Below, piece by piece: positions 41,384 to 51,233 of a DNA stretch of 64,000 nt. Every line of letters begins with the position of its first letter. Position 1 is the first letter of the stretch. Position numbers and translations under genes: made by a program. Source of the DNA: CAVZXS01 sp963779325 (GTDB lineage Bacteria > Bacteroidota > Bacteroidia > Chitinophagales > Chitinophagaceae); contig CAVZXS010000007.1 in assembly GCA_963779325.1 (NCBI GenBank), positions 310,001 through 374,000 on the forward strand. The letters run 5' to 3'. The notes beneath the pieces were generated by a model, which saw only the letters and a program-made list of their open reading frames with translations, was not told the origin of the DNA and did no database searches.

Positions 41384-44300
41384 TTGAAGTATTTATTACG
41401 TCTGCAACTCTTTATAATATCCTTACTGCTTGCTCTTTCGGTATGCGGGCAGGCCCCTTCTTCCCCTGTTGCCGGCAATTCCAACCTGCGACAAAAGAAA
41501 ATCGCCGTAGCCGACAGTACCATTATCGACACCCTGAGCATTGTACAAAATACTTTTTCAATTATCGGAACAGACAAAGCTGATTACTCACTTGATTTTA
41601 TAACTGCTTTGCTTCGCTGGAATAAAAAACCGGCTATGGACAGTATAATAATTATTTACCGGGTTTTCCCTTACCGACTAAACCCCGTAGCCAGACGAAT
41701 GCAGTTTGACAGTGTATTAAATAATTTTTATGCACCGTATACTTTCAGTTATGATAACGGCGTCGATGAAAAAGGTATTTTTAATTTTGGTGCACTGAAT
41801 GTGCAGGGAAGTTTTGGCCGGCAGGTAGCATTCGGTAACAGCCAGGATGCCGTGGTTAACTCCAACCTGAACCTGCAAATAAGCGGTATACTGGGCGACA
41901 GTATTGAAATAGCTGCCGCTATTACCGATAATAATATTCCGATACAACCCGACGGCAGTACGCAACAGCTTAATGAATTTGACCGTGTGTTTTTGCAATT
42001 TAAAAAGAAAGGATGGCAACTCAACCTCGGCGATATTGATATACGACAGAACAAAAGTTACTTTCTTAATTTCTATAAACGATTGCAGGGTGTTTCTTTT
42101 CAAACAAAAAATAATATTGGCAAAAATACAGAATCCAATACCCTTGTGAGCGGTTCTATCGCCAAAGGAAAATTTACCCGAAATGTATTCCAGGGCCTGG
42201 AAGGAAACCAGGGGCCTTACCGGCTTACGGGAGCTAATAATGAATTCTTTTTTATTGTACTGCCCAATACCGAACGAATTTTTATTGACGGAGAAATGAT
42301 GCAGCGCGGCGAGGACAGGGATTATGTAATCAATTACAATACCGCCGAAATTACTTTTACACCACGCCGTATGATTACAAAAGACACGAGGATACAGGTA
42401 GAGTTTGAATATGCCGACAGAAATTTTTTAAACGCTAATTTTTATGCTTCGCAGGAAATAGATATCAATAAAAAATTTAAAATACGAATAGGCGCTTTTA
42501 ATAACAGCGATTCACGTAATTCCTCCATCAACCAGGTATTGGACAACCGGCAAAAACTTTTTCTTGCTTCCGTCGGCGACAGCGTACGGCAGGCTTTGTA
42601 TCCCACAGCAGTGGAAGATACTTTTGCAGCGGGTAAAATATTGTACGAAAAAATTATTGTAATACCCGGAGTCGATTCTTTTTATCAATACTCCGTTGAT
42701 CCTGCATTGGCTAAATACAGTTTGGCTTTCAGCGATGTTGGTTTTGGCAACGGTAATTATATTCCCGAGTTTAATGCCGCCAACGGTAAAGTGTACAGGT
42801 ACGTGCCGCCCGTTGCGGGCATCAAGCAGGGCAGTTTTGAACCGGTTACATTATTGGTGGCGCCCAAAAAGCAACAAATCATTTCACTGGGAACTGATTA
42901 TCTTATTTCAAAAAACACAACCATAAAAACGGAATTGGCCGTAAGTAACGTAGATGTAAATACTTTTTCTAAAAAAGATAACGGCGATGATTTGGGCTTA
43001 GCGGCTAAAGTATCGTTGGCAAACAGCAAAATATTCAAAGCGGCTTCTAAAAATAAATTGGTACTCAGTACGCTTTTTGATTATGAGTATGTGCAGCGTA
43101 AGTTTAAACCGCTGGAAAGATTGCGATTGGTAGAGTTTGGTCGCGACTGGGGTTTGCCCCTGCAACTGCAGCCCTCGAATGATCATATATTCACAAGCTC
43201 TTTTCAGTTAAAGAATCAAAAGAATCATTCAGCAGGATATCAGTTCATCAGTTATGACCGCAGCGATAATTATTTTGGCTACAAACAAATTCTTTCGCAT
43301 GGTTTTACGGCAAAGGGTTGGCAGTTCAGCAATGTATTCGATATAACCAACTTCAGCACTTTTTATGATAAGGGAAGATACCTGCGCCCGGTTATAGATT
43401 TTAATAAAGAACTAAAGAAGATAAACAACTGGCGTTTGGGTTTTAAATATGCATTGGAAGATAACGTAATCAAAAGCAAGGCGCTTGATACGGTTACGAA
43501 TCTCAGTTTTTCTTTTGATACTTATTCTGTTTATTTAAAATCGAGTGATAAGAAAGTAAATAAATACGGCATTACATTTTTTACCCGTTCCGATAAATAT
43601 CCTTATGCCGGCGCATTGGTAAAAGGCGACAGGAGCTATAACCTGAACCTGCAAACAGAGTTTATCAAAAATGAAAAGCACCGTTTTTTCTTCAACGCCA
43701 CTTTCAGAAAATTGAAAGTGTTCAGTACGGTTGTATCCAAACAAAAAGAAGACGAATCCATATTGGGGCGTGCGGAGTATTTAATCAACGAATGGTCGGG
43801 TCTTCTTGCAGGTAATGTGCTGTACGAAGCAGGAGCGGGGCAGGAGCAACGCAGGGACTTTGCCTACTTAGAAGTACCGCCGGGGCAGGGACAATACACC
43901 TGGAACGATTACAATAATGATAACATACAGCAACTGAATGAATTTGAATTGGCTGTATTTACCGACCAGGCGAAGTTTATCCGGATATTTACACCTACCA
44001 ACGATTTTATAAAAGCCAATTACAATACATTTAATTACAGTTTCACCATCAGCCCGAGGGCTGTACTAAATTCTTCTTCTATAAAAGGAATGAAGAAACT
44101 GCTGTCTAAGACGAACGTAGTTACTTCGTTGCAGGTTAATAATAAATCCTTGTCGAAAGATGCTTTTCAATTCAACCCGTTCAGATACGATGTAAATGAT
44201 ACGGCTTTAATTACACTCAATACATCCGTGCAGAATACGTTTTCCTTTAACCGCTATATCAGCAAATGGGGCTTTGATATAAGTAACCTGCGAAACACGG

Positions 44301-44869
44301 GTAAGGCGTTACTTACTTACGGGTACGAAAGCCGTGCGTTGAATGATTGGTTACTCAAAATGCGATGGAACCTGAGTAAGTCTTTCACCTTTGATGTCAC
44401 TACCAAGAAAGGACAAAATATTTTAACTACATCCAATTCAAAATTTGATAACCGTAATTATAATCTTGATATAAAAAGTATTGAGCCGCGATTGACTTTT
44501 ATTCGAAGCACCAATTTTCGTTTGCAAACGGGTTATAAATATGATACTAAGCTGAATAAAGACAGCTCCGCTGACCAATCTACTTCCCATTCGCTGAACG
44601 TGGAAACGAAATATAATATACTGCGTAAAACATCCGTAGAGGCTAAGTTTACATTAAATAATATTAGCTATAATAAACCCGCCGCCAATACTACGGTAAG
44701 TTATATTATGCTGGATGGTTTGTTACCGGGCCAAAATTATTTATGGAGCTTGCGGCTTACGAAAACGTTGTTAAATAATTTGGAACTGCGGTTTGAATAC
44801 GAGGGCCGAAAGCCCGGTGCTGCACGTACTGTGCATGTGGGCAGGGCTTCTATCAATGCGCTGTTTTAG
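41384..44869 (+). CDS. Large predicted outer-membrane beta-barrel protein
   Basis: An 1161-residue protein with a signal peptide (about 1-22, LFIISLLLALSVCGQ). Residues about 60-350 carry FSYDNGVDEKGIFNFGALNVQGSFGRQVAFGNSQDAVVNSNLNLQISGILG and DRDYVINYNTAEITFTPRRMITKDTRIQVEFEY, segments of the kind found in SprA-like gliding/T9SS translocon proteins. The remainder is rich in alternating aromatic strands that end in a barrel-like C-terminus (RASINALF with final Phe). At about half the size of SprA it is probably a related but distinct outer-membrane protein. No plug or TonB box is recognised. Function is open. Confidence 0.7.
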   Translation: MKYLLRLQLFIISLLLALSVCGQAPSSPVAGNSNLRQKKIAVADSTIIDTLSIVQNTFSIIGTDKADYSLDFITALLRWNKKPAMDSIIIIYRVFPYRLNPVARRMQFDSVLNNFYAPYTFSYDNGVDEKGIFNFGALNVQGSFGRQVAFGNSQDAVVNSNLNLQISGILGDSIEIAAAITDNNIPIQPDGSTQQLNEFDRVFLQFKKKGWQLNLGDIDIRQNKSYFLNFYKRLQGVSFQTKNNIGKNTESNTLVSGSIAKGKFTRNVFQGLEGNQGPYRLTGANNEFFFIVLPNTERIFIDGEMMQRGEDRDYVINYNTAEITFTPRRMITKDTRIQVEFEYADRNFLNANFYASQEIDINKKFKIRIGAFNNSDSRNSSINQVLDNRQKLFLASVGDSVRQALYPTAVEDTFAAGKILYEKIIVIPGVDSFYQYSVDPALAKYSLAFSDVGFGNGNYIPEFNAANGKVYRYVPPVAGIKQGSFEPVTLLVAPKKQQIISLGTDYLISKNTTIKTELAVSNVDVNTFSKKDNGDDLGLAAKVSLANSKIFKAASKNKLVLSTLFDYEYVQRKFKPLERLRLVEFGRDWGLPLQLQPSNDHIFTSSFQLKNQKNHSAGYQFISYDRSDNYFGYKQILSHGFTAKGWQFSNVFDITNFSTFYDKGRYLRPVIDFNKELKKINNWRLGFKYALEDNVIKSKALDTVTNLSFSFDTYSVYLKSSDKKVNKYGITFFTRSDKYPYAGALVKGDRSYNLNLQTEFIKNEKHRFFFNATFRKLKVFSTVVSKQKEDESILGRAEYLINEWSGLLAGNVLYEAGAGQEQRRDFAYLEVPPGQGQYTWNDYNNDNIQQLNEFELAVFTDQAKFIRIFTPTNDFIKANYNTFNYSFTISPRAVLNSSSIKGMKKLLSKTNVVTSLQVNNKSLSKDAFQFNPFRYDVNDTALITLNTSVQNTFSFNRYISKWGFDISNLRNTGKALLTYGYESRALNDWLLKMRWNLSKSFTFDVTTKKGQNILTTSNSKFDNRNYNLDIKSIEPRLTFIRSTNFRLQTGYKYDTKLNKDSSADQSTSHSLNVETKYNILRKTSVEAKFTLNNISYNKPAANTTVSYIMLDGLLPGQNYLWSLRLTKTLLNNLELRFEYEGRKPGAARTVHVGRASINALF

Positions 44870-45011
44870 TGCAATATCTTTCGCTTTTATAAATCATTAT
44901 AACGGGTATGTGCTGATATCCGCAACCGCATTTTTAAGATATTTTTTTTCGTGTAGCAATATCTGGAAAAGAAAAAGGAATTTTGTACTTTGAGTTACTA
45001 AAATAGAAATC

Positions 45012-45386
45012 ATGAAAGAAAAAATTCTAATGGTACTTTGCCTGCTTTTTGGGTTGGGCATGATAGTGTTTGGCGCCAATAAGTTAGTTCCTTTTATGCC
45101 AATGCCTGAGCTGACAGAGCAACAAAAAACACTCTTTGGAGCCTTTGGCACACTCAAATGGATTATGCCTTTGGTAGGTGTAATTGAAATAATCGGAGGC
45201 TTGTTGATAGCTATTCCAAAAACAAGGGCATTAGGTGCTATTGTAATTTTACCGGTAATGGGGGGTATTATAGCTCATCATCTTACACACGACCCCGCAG
45301 GAATCGCCATACCTGCTGTTTTTGCAGTAATTAATTTGTTGGCTATTGCAGGCAGCAAGGACAGGTATATGGCTATGGTTAAATAA
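45012..45386 (+). CDS. DoxX-like membrane protein
   Basis: A 124-residue four-helix protein, hydrophobic at about 5-25, 45-66, 73-91 and 96-115. The pattern GANKLVPF, WIMPLVGVIEIIGGLLIAIPKTRALGAIVILPVMGGIIAHH is that of the DoxX/DUF417-like family. Members occur in oxidoreductase contexts, but no catalytic residue is known. It is monocistronic with its own terminator at 45395. Confidence 0.8.
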   Translation: MKEKILMVLCLLFGLGMIVFGANKLVPFMPMPELTEQQKTLFGAFGTLKWIMPLVGVIEIIGGLLIAIPKTRALGAIVILPVMGGIIAHHLTHDPAGIAIPAVFAVINLLAIAGSKDRYMAMVK

Positions 45387-45394
45387 ATAGATAT

Positions 45395-45434
45395 GCAACC
45401 GTTGGTTTAGCAAACAACGGTTGCATTATTTTTT
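45395..45434 (+). terminator. Terminator of the DoxX-like gene
   Basis: Ten-bp perfect stem GCAACCGTTG/CAACGGTTGC with a ten-base loop, followed by ATTATTTTTT. Confidence 0.85.
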
Positions 45435-45500
45435 CCGGGCAATAATAAAAATAAAGCGATGCTGAAAGTAATCATTTTATTAGCGCAGATTTGAGAAAAT

Positions 45501-46063
45501 ATGATTTTGAAAACAACCCGCCTGCTTTCAGTAGCACTTTTAGTATTATTTAGTTCATCTGACCTTACGCAAGCCGCCGCAGCGCCGCCTGCGGCACAAA
45601 CAGTGATTGACGCGGCTTGTAAAAAAGCCGGTACAGAAAATAAAAAAGTTTTTATTTATTTTTCATGCAAGCCGGTGCGGTTGGCGCCGCAAAATGGATA
45701 TTGCTTTGAACGATGTTTCCTGCAAATCATTTTTTGATAAGAATTATGTAATAGAGCATTTAACGGTGCAGGAAAGCCACGGTAAAAAGAATTTAGAAAA
45801 GCCCGGTGACGAAGTTTTATTGGGAAAATTGAACGGCAAAAACCAAGGCATATCTTACCGGGGTGATATTGGATAAAGACGGTAAATTATTATTTGATTC
45901 TCAAATACGCAGTGCCGGTAAGGATGGCCCTGGTTCAAATATCGGTTGGCCTGCAAGCGAAGAAGAAGTAAAAGCTTTTATTAAAATTTTACAACAAACA
46001 TCTCCGCTTACTGATGCTGAGCTGAAAATTATTGCAGAGCGATTTGCTGAAAGCAAATGGTAA
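45501..46063 (+). pseudogene. Thioredoxin-like protein, frameshifted with altered active site
   Basis: The gene encodes a secreted thioredoxin-fold protein (signal MILKTTRLLSVALLVLFSSSDLTQA, then VIDAACKKAGTENKKVFIYF). Two frameshifts break it. The first near 45662 moves into the +1 frame, where the segment FHASRCGWRRKMDIALND replaces the expected WCGWC motif: both the tryptophan and the second cysteine codons are now CGG and CGC (Arg). The second, near 45862, is an extra base in CCGGGG before the continuing VILDKDGKLLFDSQIR segment, which ends at 46063. Loss of the resolving cysteine as well as two indels points to real decay rather than a single sequencing slip. Confidence 0.75.
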
Positions 46064-46095
46064 ATGAAATAATCTTAAGACAGAGAAAAAAATTA

Positions 46096-46614
46096 TTACA
46101 ACTTAATTTCAAACAAACAGGCCGGCACATACTGGTAGTGGTCGGGCAGTCCGTCAGTATTTTTTAAATTAAACATACCGAGAAATCGGAAGCCCGCCCG
46201 GGTATAATAGTCTATCAGCTTTGTATTATTGCCCAATGTGTCCAGCCTTACAAAATCTTTACCGTTCGCTTTTGCATATTGCTTCGCCCACTCCGCGATA
46301 ACAGAAACAAAATTATTGCCCCTGAAATCGGTATGGGTGGCGATGCGGTGTATATAAACGGCGGCATCGGCATTTCGTTCTTCCCAAATTTGTTCATCTG
46401 TAAAAGTAGTGGCCCACACGCAGGCAATTTGTCCGTCCATTATTAATTTCCATTGCCTGTTTTCGGCTACTTCGGTCTCCACAAGCAGCCGGTCAAACTG
46501 CGGCCACACGACCACCGTTTGTTTTGATTTTTGATAGGCCGCGGCGATACTGTAAAGCCTGAATATTTCAGGAATATCGGCAGCAACTGAATTTTTTATT
46601 TGTATGTTATTCAC
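46096..46614 (-). CDS. GNAT-family N-acetyltransferase
   Basis: A 172-residue acetyltransferase with the GNAT fold: N-terminal strand-helix, central ACVWATTF strand, motif A region YIHRIATHTDFRGNNFVSVIAEWAKQYAKANGKDFVRLDTLGNN, and motif B YYTRAGFRFLGM. Acetyl-CoA is expected as donor. Acceptor is unknown. It lies alone between a pseudogene and a secreted protein. Confidence 0.85.
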   Translation of the reverse strand: MNNIQIKNSVAADIPEIFRLYSIAAAYQKSKQTVVVWPQFDRLLVETEVAENRQWKLIMDGQIACVWATTFTDEQIWEERNADAAVYIHRIATHTDFRGNNFVSVIAEWAKQYAKANGKDFVRLDTLGNNTKLIDYYTRAGFRFLGMFNLKNTDGLPDHYQYVPACLFEIKL

Positions 46615-46725
46615 TTCCCTGAATTTTTGTGTTGTAAATATCGGGATTAGCCGGCGGCTATAAAACCCGAAACTTGCTTATGTGAGTTTGAATACTAAAT
46701 GAGATGAAGGACTTTTGCAGGAATA

Positions 46726-47313
46726 TTATTGTATGTACTTATTGTTTTTAAAACTGAGCAATAATTTTTTACTGACTTCTTTTGCAGGTTTAGATTCGCT
46801 CGGGTCGCATGAAACTTCTACAGAAGCAGCCCAAATTTTTTTCGTATCGGCGCCCTGTATATAAAGTTGAAAGCTGAAGTCCTGTTCATATTGCATTTTG
46901 GATGTTGTAAAACTTGGCCTCGCATAACCTAATGGCGTATTTATCGTTCCTCCGCTCAAGTAGCGTGACCCATAATAAATGGATTCACCCTTTGGTAAAA
47001 AAAATAGAATTGCTTTATATCCTGCCTTGTTAATAGTATCAAAACCCTTTTTAGCATCTTCCGTATTTTTTCCAAGGTAAAAATATCGTACCGAAATTTT
47101 CCGGTCTTTAAGACTGTCAATGAAGTTATCACTTAAAACATCAAGAAAAAGCCTTGTAACGGAAGATCCAACACCAATAAGGAGAATACTGTCAAACTTA
47201 TTTTCTGTACTGTCAACCGGGGTTTCTGAAAAGGTAATTTCTTCAGTATTCAATTGCGAAGAAGCATTGAACCAACTTAAAAAAAATATGATGGTAAGGC
47301 ACGGAAGTCTCAT
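46726..47313 (-). CDS. Secreted hypothetical protein
   Basis: A 195-residue protein with an N-terminal signal (PCLTIIFFLSWFNASSQ). The mature region is alpha/beta with ILLIGVGSSVTRLFLDVLSD, VRYFYLGKNTEDAKKGFDTINKAGYKAILFFLP and a C-terminal IWAASVEVSCDPSESKPAKEVSKKLLLSFK segment, a Rossmann-like layout. The pattern resembles GNA1162-like lipoprotein-associated or ABC-substrate-type folds, but I cannot assign it. It is convergent with nothing nearby and has no operon partner. Confidence 0.65.
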   Translation of the reverse strand: MRLPCLTIIFFLSWFNASSQLNTEEITFSETPVDSTENKFDSILLIGVGSSVTRLFLDVLSDNFIDSLKDRKISVRYFYLGKNTEDAKKGFDTINKAGYKAILFFLPKGESIYYGSRYLSGGTINTPLGYARPSFTTSKMQYEQDFSFQLYIQGADTKKIWAASVEVSCDPSESKPAKEVSKKLLLSFKNNKYIQ

Positions 47314-47593
47314 GATATTATTATTGCTAAAACGTAAATGTACAGCGCTTAAATCAGTATCGCAAAGAAACGGGGATGGATTTTATCTTAACACGGGTCT
47401 CTCCTTTAACTCTTGCAGAAAATAAAACTCCATTAAGACCTTTTTTTACAAATCCCTGAAATTATAACTCCTCCAAAATTTCAAAAAGATATTCACATTT
47501 AATCTAAAAAAAGCACTTGCGCTAACAATCGTTAGGGATATTAATTTATATTCGGTAATCCATTTTTTTTAACACACACAAAACAAAAGCATT

Positions 47594-49153
47594 ATGAAAA
47601 AACTCCTACTTTTCATGTTGTCATTTACATTGGTTTGTACATTGACGGCACAACAACAGAATTATTGGTCTGCACATACCGACGCAGGCCGGATCATTAC
47701 TGACAAGGCTGTAGCAAGACAATCCTTTCCGACAGTCTTCAAATTATTTGATCTGAATATTGCACCCTTACGACAGGAATTATTTTCCGTAGTTAGCAAA
47801 GCCTCCGGCAAATCAACCATTATTACTTTACCCAATGCCGATGGTAATCTTGAACAATTTAATGTAGTTGAAGCTTCAAATTTTGAACCTGCATTGCAGG
47901 CCCGTTTTCCCGATATCAGGGCTTATTCGGGCAAAGGTATTACCGATAAATCCGCAACCCTGAAGTTGAGCATCTCTCCGCAGGGTATACAAACTATGAT
48001 TTTCAGAACAGAAAAAGAAAATGAATTTATTGAGGCTTACTCTAAGGATCATAAAGTTTACTCAGTATTCAGATCACAACGAGTAAAAGGAGGATGGACA
48101 TGTTCTACTCCTGATGAGCAATTAGCTGCTGATTTGAATACACAAGTTGGTAAAACAAATATTTTTGCAAGATCGGGCGGCGATTTAAAAACCATGCGTC
48201 TGGCGCAATCCTGCAATGCCGAGTATTCCAATTATTTTGGAGCAACAAGTGCTTCTCAAGTAGGGCTGGTTTTGGCTGCATTTAATGCAACGCTTACCCG
48301 TTGCAACGGTGTTTATGAAAAAGACCTGGCATTGCACCTGAATCTTATTGCAAATTCAACGAGTGTTATTTATTATAACCCTGCAACGGATCCTTATTCA
48401 ACTACCTTAAGTCAGTGGAACGGGCAATTGCAATCAACATTGACTTCCGTAATAGGAGAAGCTAACTATGATATCGGTCATATGTTTGGCGCTTCAGGCG
48501 GTGGCGGAAATGCGGGTTGTATTGGCTGCGTTTGTGTAAACGGTTCTAAAGGAAGCGGTATCACTTCACCTAATGACGGCATTCCGCAGGGCGATAATTT
48601 TGATATAGATTATGTAGCACATGAAGTGGGTCACCAGTTGGGCGCCAATCATACTTTCTCTCAATCCAATGAAGGTACCGGTGTAAATAAAGAACCCGGG
48701 TCAGGTATAACCGTTATGGGTTATGCCGGTATCACGAGCCAGGATATTGCGCCGCATTCCATTGATGTGTTTCACCAGGCATCTATCGCACAGATACAGG
48801 CGAACCTGGCTACTAAAACCTGCCCTGTAACAACCACTATTACTAATTCAACACCGGTTGTTTCTGCAGGCGGCAACTTTACAATTCCCATCAGCACTCC
48901 GTTTGCATTAACAGGTTCTGCAACCGATGCCAATGCCGGCGATGTATTAACTTACTGCTGGGAACAAAATGATAATGCATCGTCTGCGCAAACAGGGGCT
49001 GAGCAGTGTGGCAAGTGCAACAAAAGCAACAGGCCCCAACTGGATGTCATTTGCTCCTTCAACATCACCGACAAGATATTTTCCAAAATTATCAACGATA
49101 CTTGCCGGCGGATTAGTAAGCGGCCCCTTAGCAGGCGGCGATGCCGGTGCTAA
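47594..49153 (+). CDS. M12B-type metalloprotease, N-terminal part (frameshifted gene)
   Basis: The catalytic part of a secreted zinc protease. It has a signal peptide (MKKLLLFMLSFTLVCTLTAQ), a propeptide-like region, and a reprolysin-like domain with the zinc motif HEVGHQLGANHTF (His343, Glu344, His347, His353) followed by a Met-turn candidate GSGITVMGYAG. True coding ends near 48998, where a G run (GGGG, 48995-48998) carries one base more than the reading frame requires; after that this frame reads nonsense and stops at 49153. Reading resumes in the +1 frame as the next entry. With one G removed the protein would be about 1181 residues. Confidence 0.85.
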   Translation: MKKLLLFMLSFTLVCTLTAQQQNYWSAHTDAGRIITDKAVARQSFPTVFKLFDLNIAPLRQELFSVVSKASGKSTIITLPNADGNLEQFNVVEASNFEPALQARFPDIRAYSGKGITDKSATLKLSISPQGIQTMIFRTEKENEFIEAYSKDHKVYSVFRSQRVKGGWTCSTPDEQLAADLNTQVGKTNIFARSGGDLKTMRLAQSCNAEYSNYFGATSASQVGLVLAAFNATLTRCNGVYEKDLALHLNLIANSTSVIYYNPATDPYSTTLSQWNGQLQSTLTSVIGEANYDIGHMFGASGGGGNAGCIGCVCVNGSKGSGITSPNDGIPQGDNFDIDYVAHEVGHQLGANHTFSQSNEGTGVNKEPGSGITVMGYAGITSQDIAPHSIDVFHQASIAQIQANLATKTCPVTTTITNSTPVVSAGGNFTIPISTPFALTGSATDANAGDVLTYCWEQNDNASSAQTGAEQCGKCNKSNRPQLDVICSFNITDKIFSKIINDTCRRISKRPLSRRRCRC

Positions 49154-51140
49154 TACAGAAGCATTAAGCTCTGTTTCAAGAACATTAAACTTCAGGCTAA
49201 CTGTCAGGGATAATGCGCCTTTCAGTTCTGCTGCCCCGGTTTCTGTGGGTCAAACACAGTTTGCCGATGCAGTAGTTACAGTTTCCAATACTTCAGGACC
49301 GTTTTCAGTTACTGCTCCTAATACAGCCGTTTCTTGGGCGGGTAATTCGGCACAAACCATTACATGGGCCGTAGCAAATACGACAGCTGCCCCGGTAAGT
49401 TGTGCTAATGTAAAAATTTCTATTTCTACAAATGGAGGAACTACTTTCACTACATTAGTAGCAAGTACGCCTAATGATGGTACACAAGCTGTCACAATAC
49501 CCAATACTCCCTCAACTACGGCGAGAATTAAAATTGAAGCGGTTGGAAATATTTTCTTTGATATTTCAAATGCCAATTTTACCATCATATCAGGCGCAGG
49601 TTGCGGAAGCCCTGCGGGATTAACTTCTTCCGGTGTTACCGCAACAGGTGCATCAGTTAGCTGGACTGCAGTAAGCGGCGCTAATTCGTATGATGTGGAT
49701 TTTAAATTAAATTCGTCGGCCACATGGACGAATGCAGCAACGGCCACTACGGCTACTTCCATTGCATTGAGCGGATTAACATCCGGTTCGTTGTATGACT
49801 GGAGGGTAAGAGCGAATTGCACAGCCGGAAGCAGTGCTTATACACAAGCGCAGTTTACTACGCAGTCTGTTGTTACTTGTAATGCACCTGCGGGATTAAC
49901 TTCTTCCGGTGTTACCACAACAGGTGCATCAGTTAGCTGGACTGCAGTAAGCGGCGCAGCATCTTATGCAGTGGATTATAAAACCAATGCTTCGGCGACA
50001 TGGGTAAGTGCTGCAACTGCAACAACTGCTACTTCAGTAAACTTAACCGGTCTTACTGCTTCTACTTTATATGATTGGAGGGTAAGAACAAATTGCACCG
50101 GCGGAAGCAGTGCTTACACTCAAGCACAGTTTACTACATTGGCTGTTACCGGCGGTTGCGGTACTGCATTTGAACCCAACGAAACGCAGGCTGCTGCTGC
50201 TGCTATAACAACCGGTGTTTCCAATTCGGCAGCTGTAACAACATCAACCGATAATGATTATTTCAAAATCACTACCACAGGTACTACTAATAATACATTC
50301 AGTCTTGTCGGTCCCGGCGGTGTAGATTACGATATGACCATCTTCAACAGTGCGGGAGCACAAATAGGCGCGGGTACAGGAAGTACGGCTACCGAAACTG
50401 TTACATTAAATAACCAGGCTGCAGGTACTTATATTATCAGGGTGTATGGATACAATGGTGCCAACAGTGCAAACTGTTATACCATTACAGCAAATGCTGC
50501 ATCGGTAGCAACAGGTTGTGCCAATGCGCTGGATAATGCAACCAATGGTACTGCAACAGGCGCGGCAACTATTCCGTTTAATACAAATGTTACCGGCCTT
50601 ATCAGCCCGAGTGGTGATATTGATTTCTATAAATTCGTTATCACAACAGGAGGCACCGCTACAATTACACTTACTACACTGCCCGGGGACTATGACGTGC
50701 AGTTACTGAGCAGTAATGGAACTACGCAGCTGGCTATTTCTCAAAATGGCGGTACTACCGGTGAAACTATCAGCCGCACCTATACGGCAGGTACGTATTA
50801 TGTAAGAGTATACGGTTATAATGGCGCCAACAGTTCAACATCCTGCTACACTTTAAGAGTAGCACCGGGTACAGCTGCAAGAGGCGCTGATGAAATCATT
50901 ACATCAACCAAAGTGTCGGCATATCCTAATCCTTCAAAAAATAAACTGATGCTGAATATTCCTGATCTGAAAGGGCAGGGTGTGATCAGGGTATTTGATG
51001 TGTATGGTAAAATTGTAATGCAGCAGACAACTTCAAAAGTAAATGCTGAGATGGATATTTCCCGACTTCCTGCCGGTGTGTATATGATAAAAGTGATGAG
51101 AGCCGGAAAAGAAAATTCGATAAAGATTGTAAAAGAATAA
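48969..51140 (+). CDS. M12B-type metalloprotease, C-terminal part with FN3, PPC and T9SS domains
   Basis: Continuation of the protease in the +1 frame. True coding starts at about 48999 (SSVASATKATGPNW). Order: a beta domain with RTLNFRLTVRDN, two near-identical fibronectin III modules (CGSPAGLTSSGVTATGASVSW..., about 49600-50140), two pre-peptidase-C-like domains (VTTSTDNDYFKITTTG and ISPSGDIDFYKFVITTG), and a C-terminal T9SS sorting domain (VSAYPNPSKNKLMLNIPDLKGQG). These accessory domains bind substrate or surface, and the last directs outer-membrane export. No independent start site is evident; if the frameshift is genuine, this fragment would not be translated. Confidence 0.8.
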   Translation: MIMHRLRKQGLSSVASATKATGPNWMSFAPSTSPTRYFPKLSTILAGGLVSGPLAGGDAGANTEALSSVSRTLNFRLTVRDNAPFSSAAPVSVGQTQFADAVVTVSNTSGPFSVTAPNTAVSWAGNSAQTITWAVANTTAAPVSCANVKISISTNGGTTFTTLVASTPNDGTQAVTIPNTPSTTARIKIEAVGNIFFDISNANFTIISGAGCGSPAGLTSSGVTATGASVSWTAVSGANSYDVDFKLNSSATWTNAATATTATSIALSGLTSGSLYDWRVRANCTAGSSAYTQAQFTTQSVVTCNAPAGLTSSGVTTTGASVSWTAVSGAASYAVDYKTNASATWVSAATATTATSVNLTGLTASTLYDWRVRTNCTGGSSAYTQAQFTTLAVTGGCGTAFEPNETQAAAAAITTGVSNSAAVTTSTDNDYFKITTTGTTNNTFSLVGPGGVDYDMTIFNSAGAQIGAGTGSTATETVTLNNQAAGTYIIRVYGYNGANSANCYTITANAASVATGCANALDNATNGTATGAATIPFNTNVTGLISPSGDIDFYKFVITTGGTATITLTTLPGDYDVQLLSSNGTTQLAISQNGGTTGETISRTYTAGTYYVRVYGYNGANSSTSCYTLRVAPGTAARGADEIITSTKVSAYPNPSKNKLMLNIPDLKGQGVIRVFDVYGKIVMQQTTSKVNAEMDISRLPAGVYMIKVMRAGKENSIKIVKE
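49611..49957 (+). repeat. Near-identical FN3-module DNA repeat
   Basis: The 71 bases at 49611-49681 and 49887-49957 differ at one position (G or A after GTTACC), while flanking parts of the same 276-base modules are diverged. This points to recent duplication or gene conversion between the two FN3 modules. Confidence 0.8.
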
Positions 51141-51158
51141 ACAACCATTCCTTAATTA

Positions 51159-51196
51159 GAAAGCCCCCAACAGTGCTGTTGGGGCTTTTCTTTTTA
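51159..51196. terminator. Bidirectional terminator after the protease gene
   Basis: Stem AAAGCCCC-CAACAG/CTGTTG-GGGCTTTT with short loop and flanking A and T runs, between convergent genes. Confidence 0.85.
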
Positions 51197-51233
51197 TTAA
51201 CCGATCATTTGGAGAGCCTCTGTGTAACTGAAA

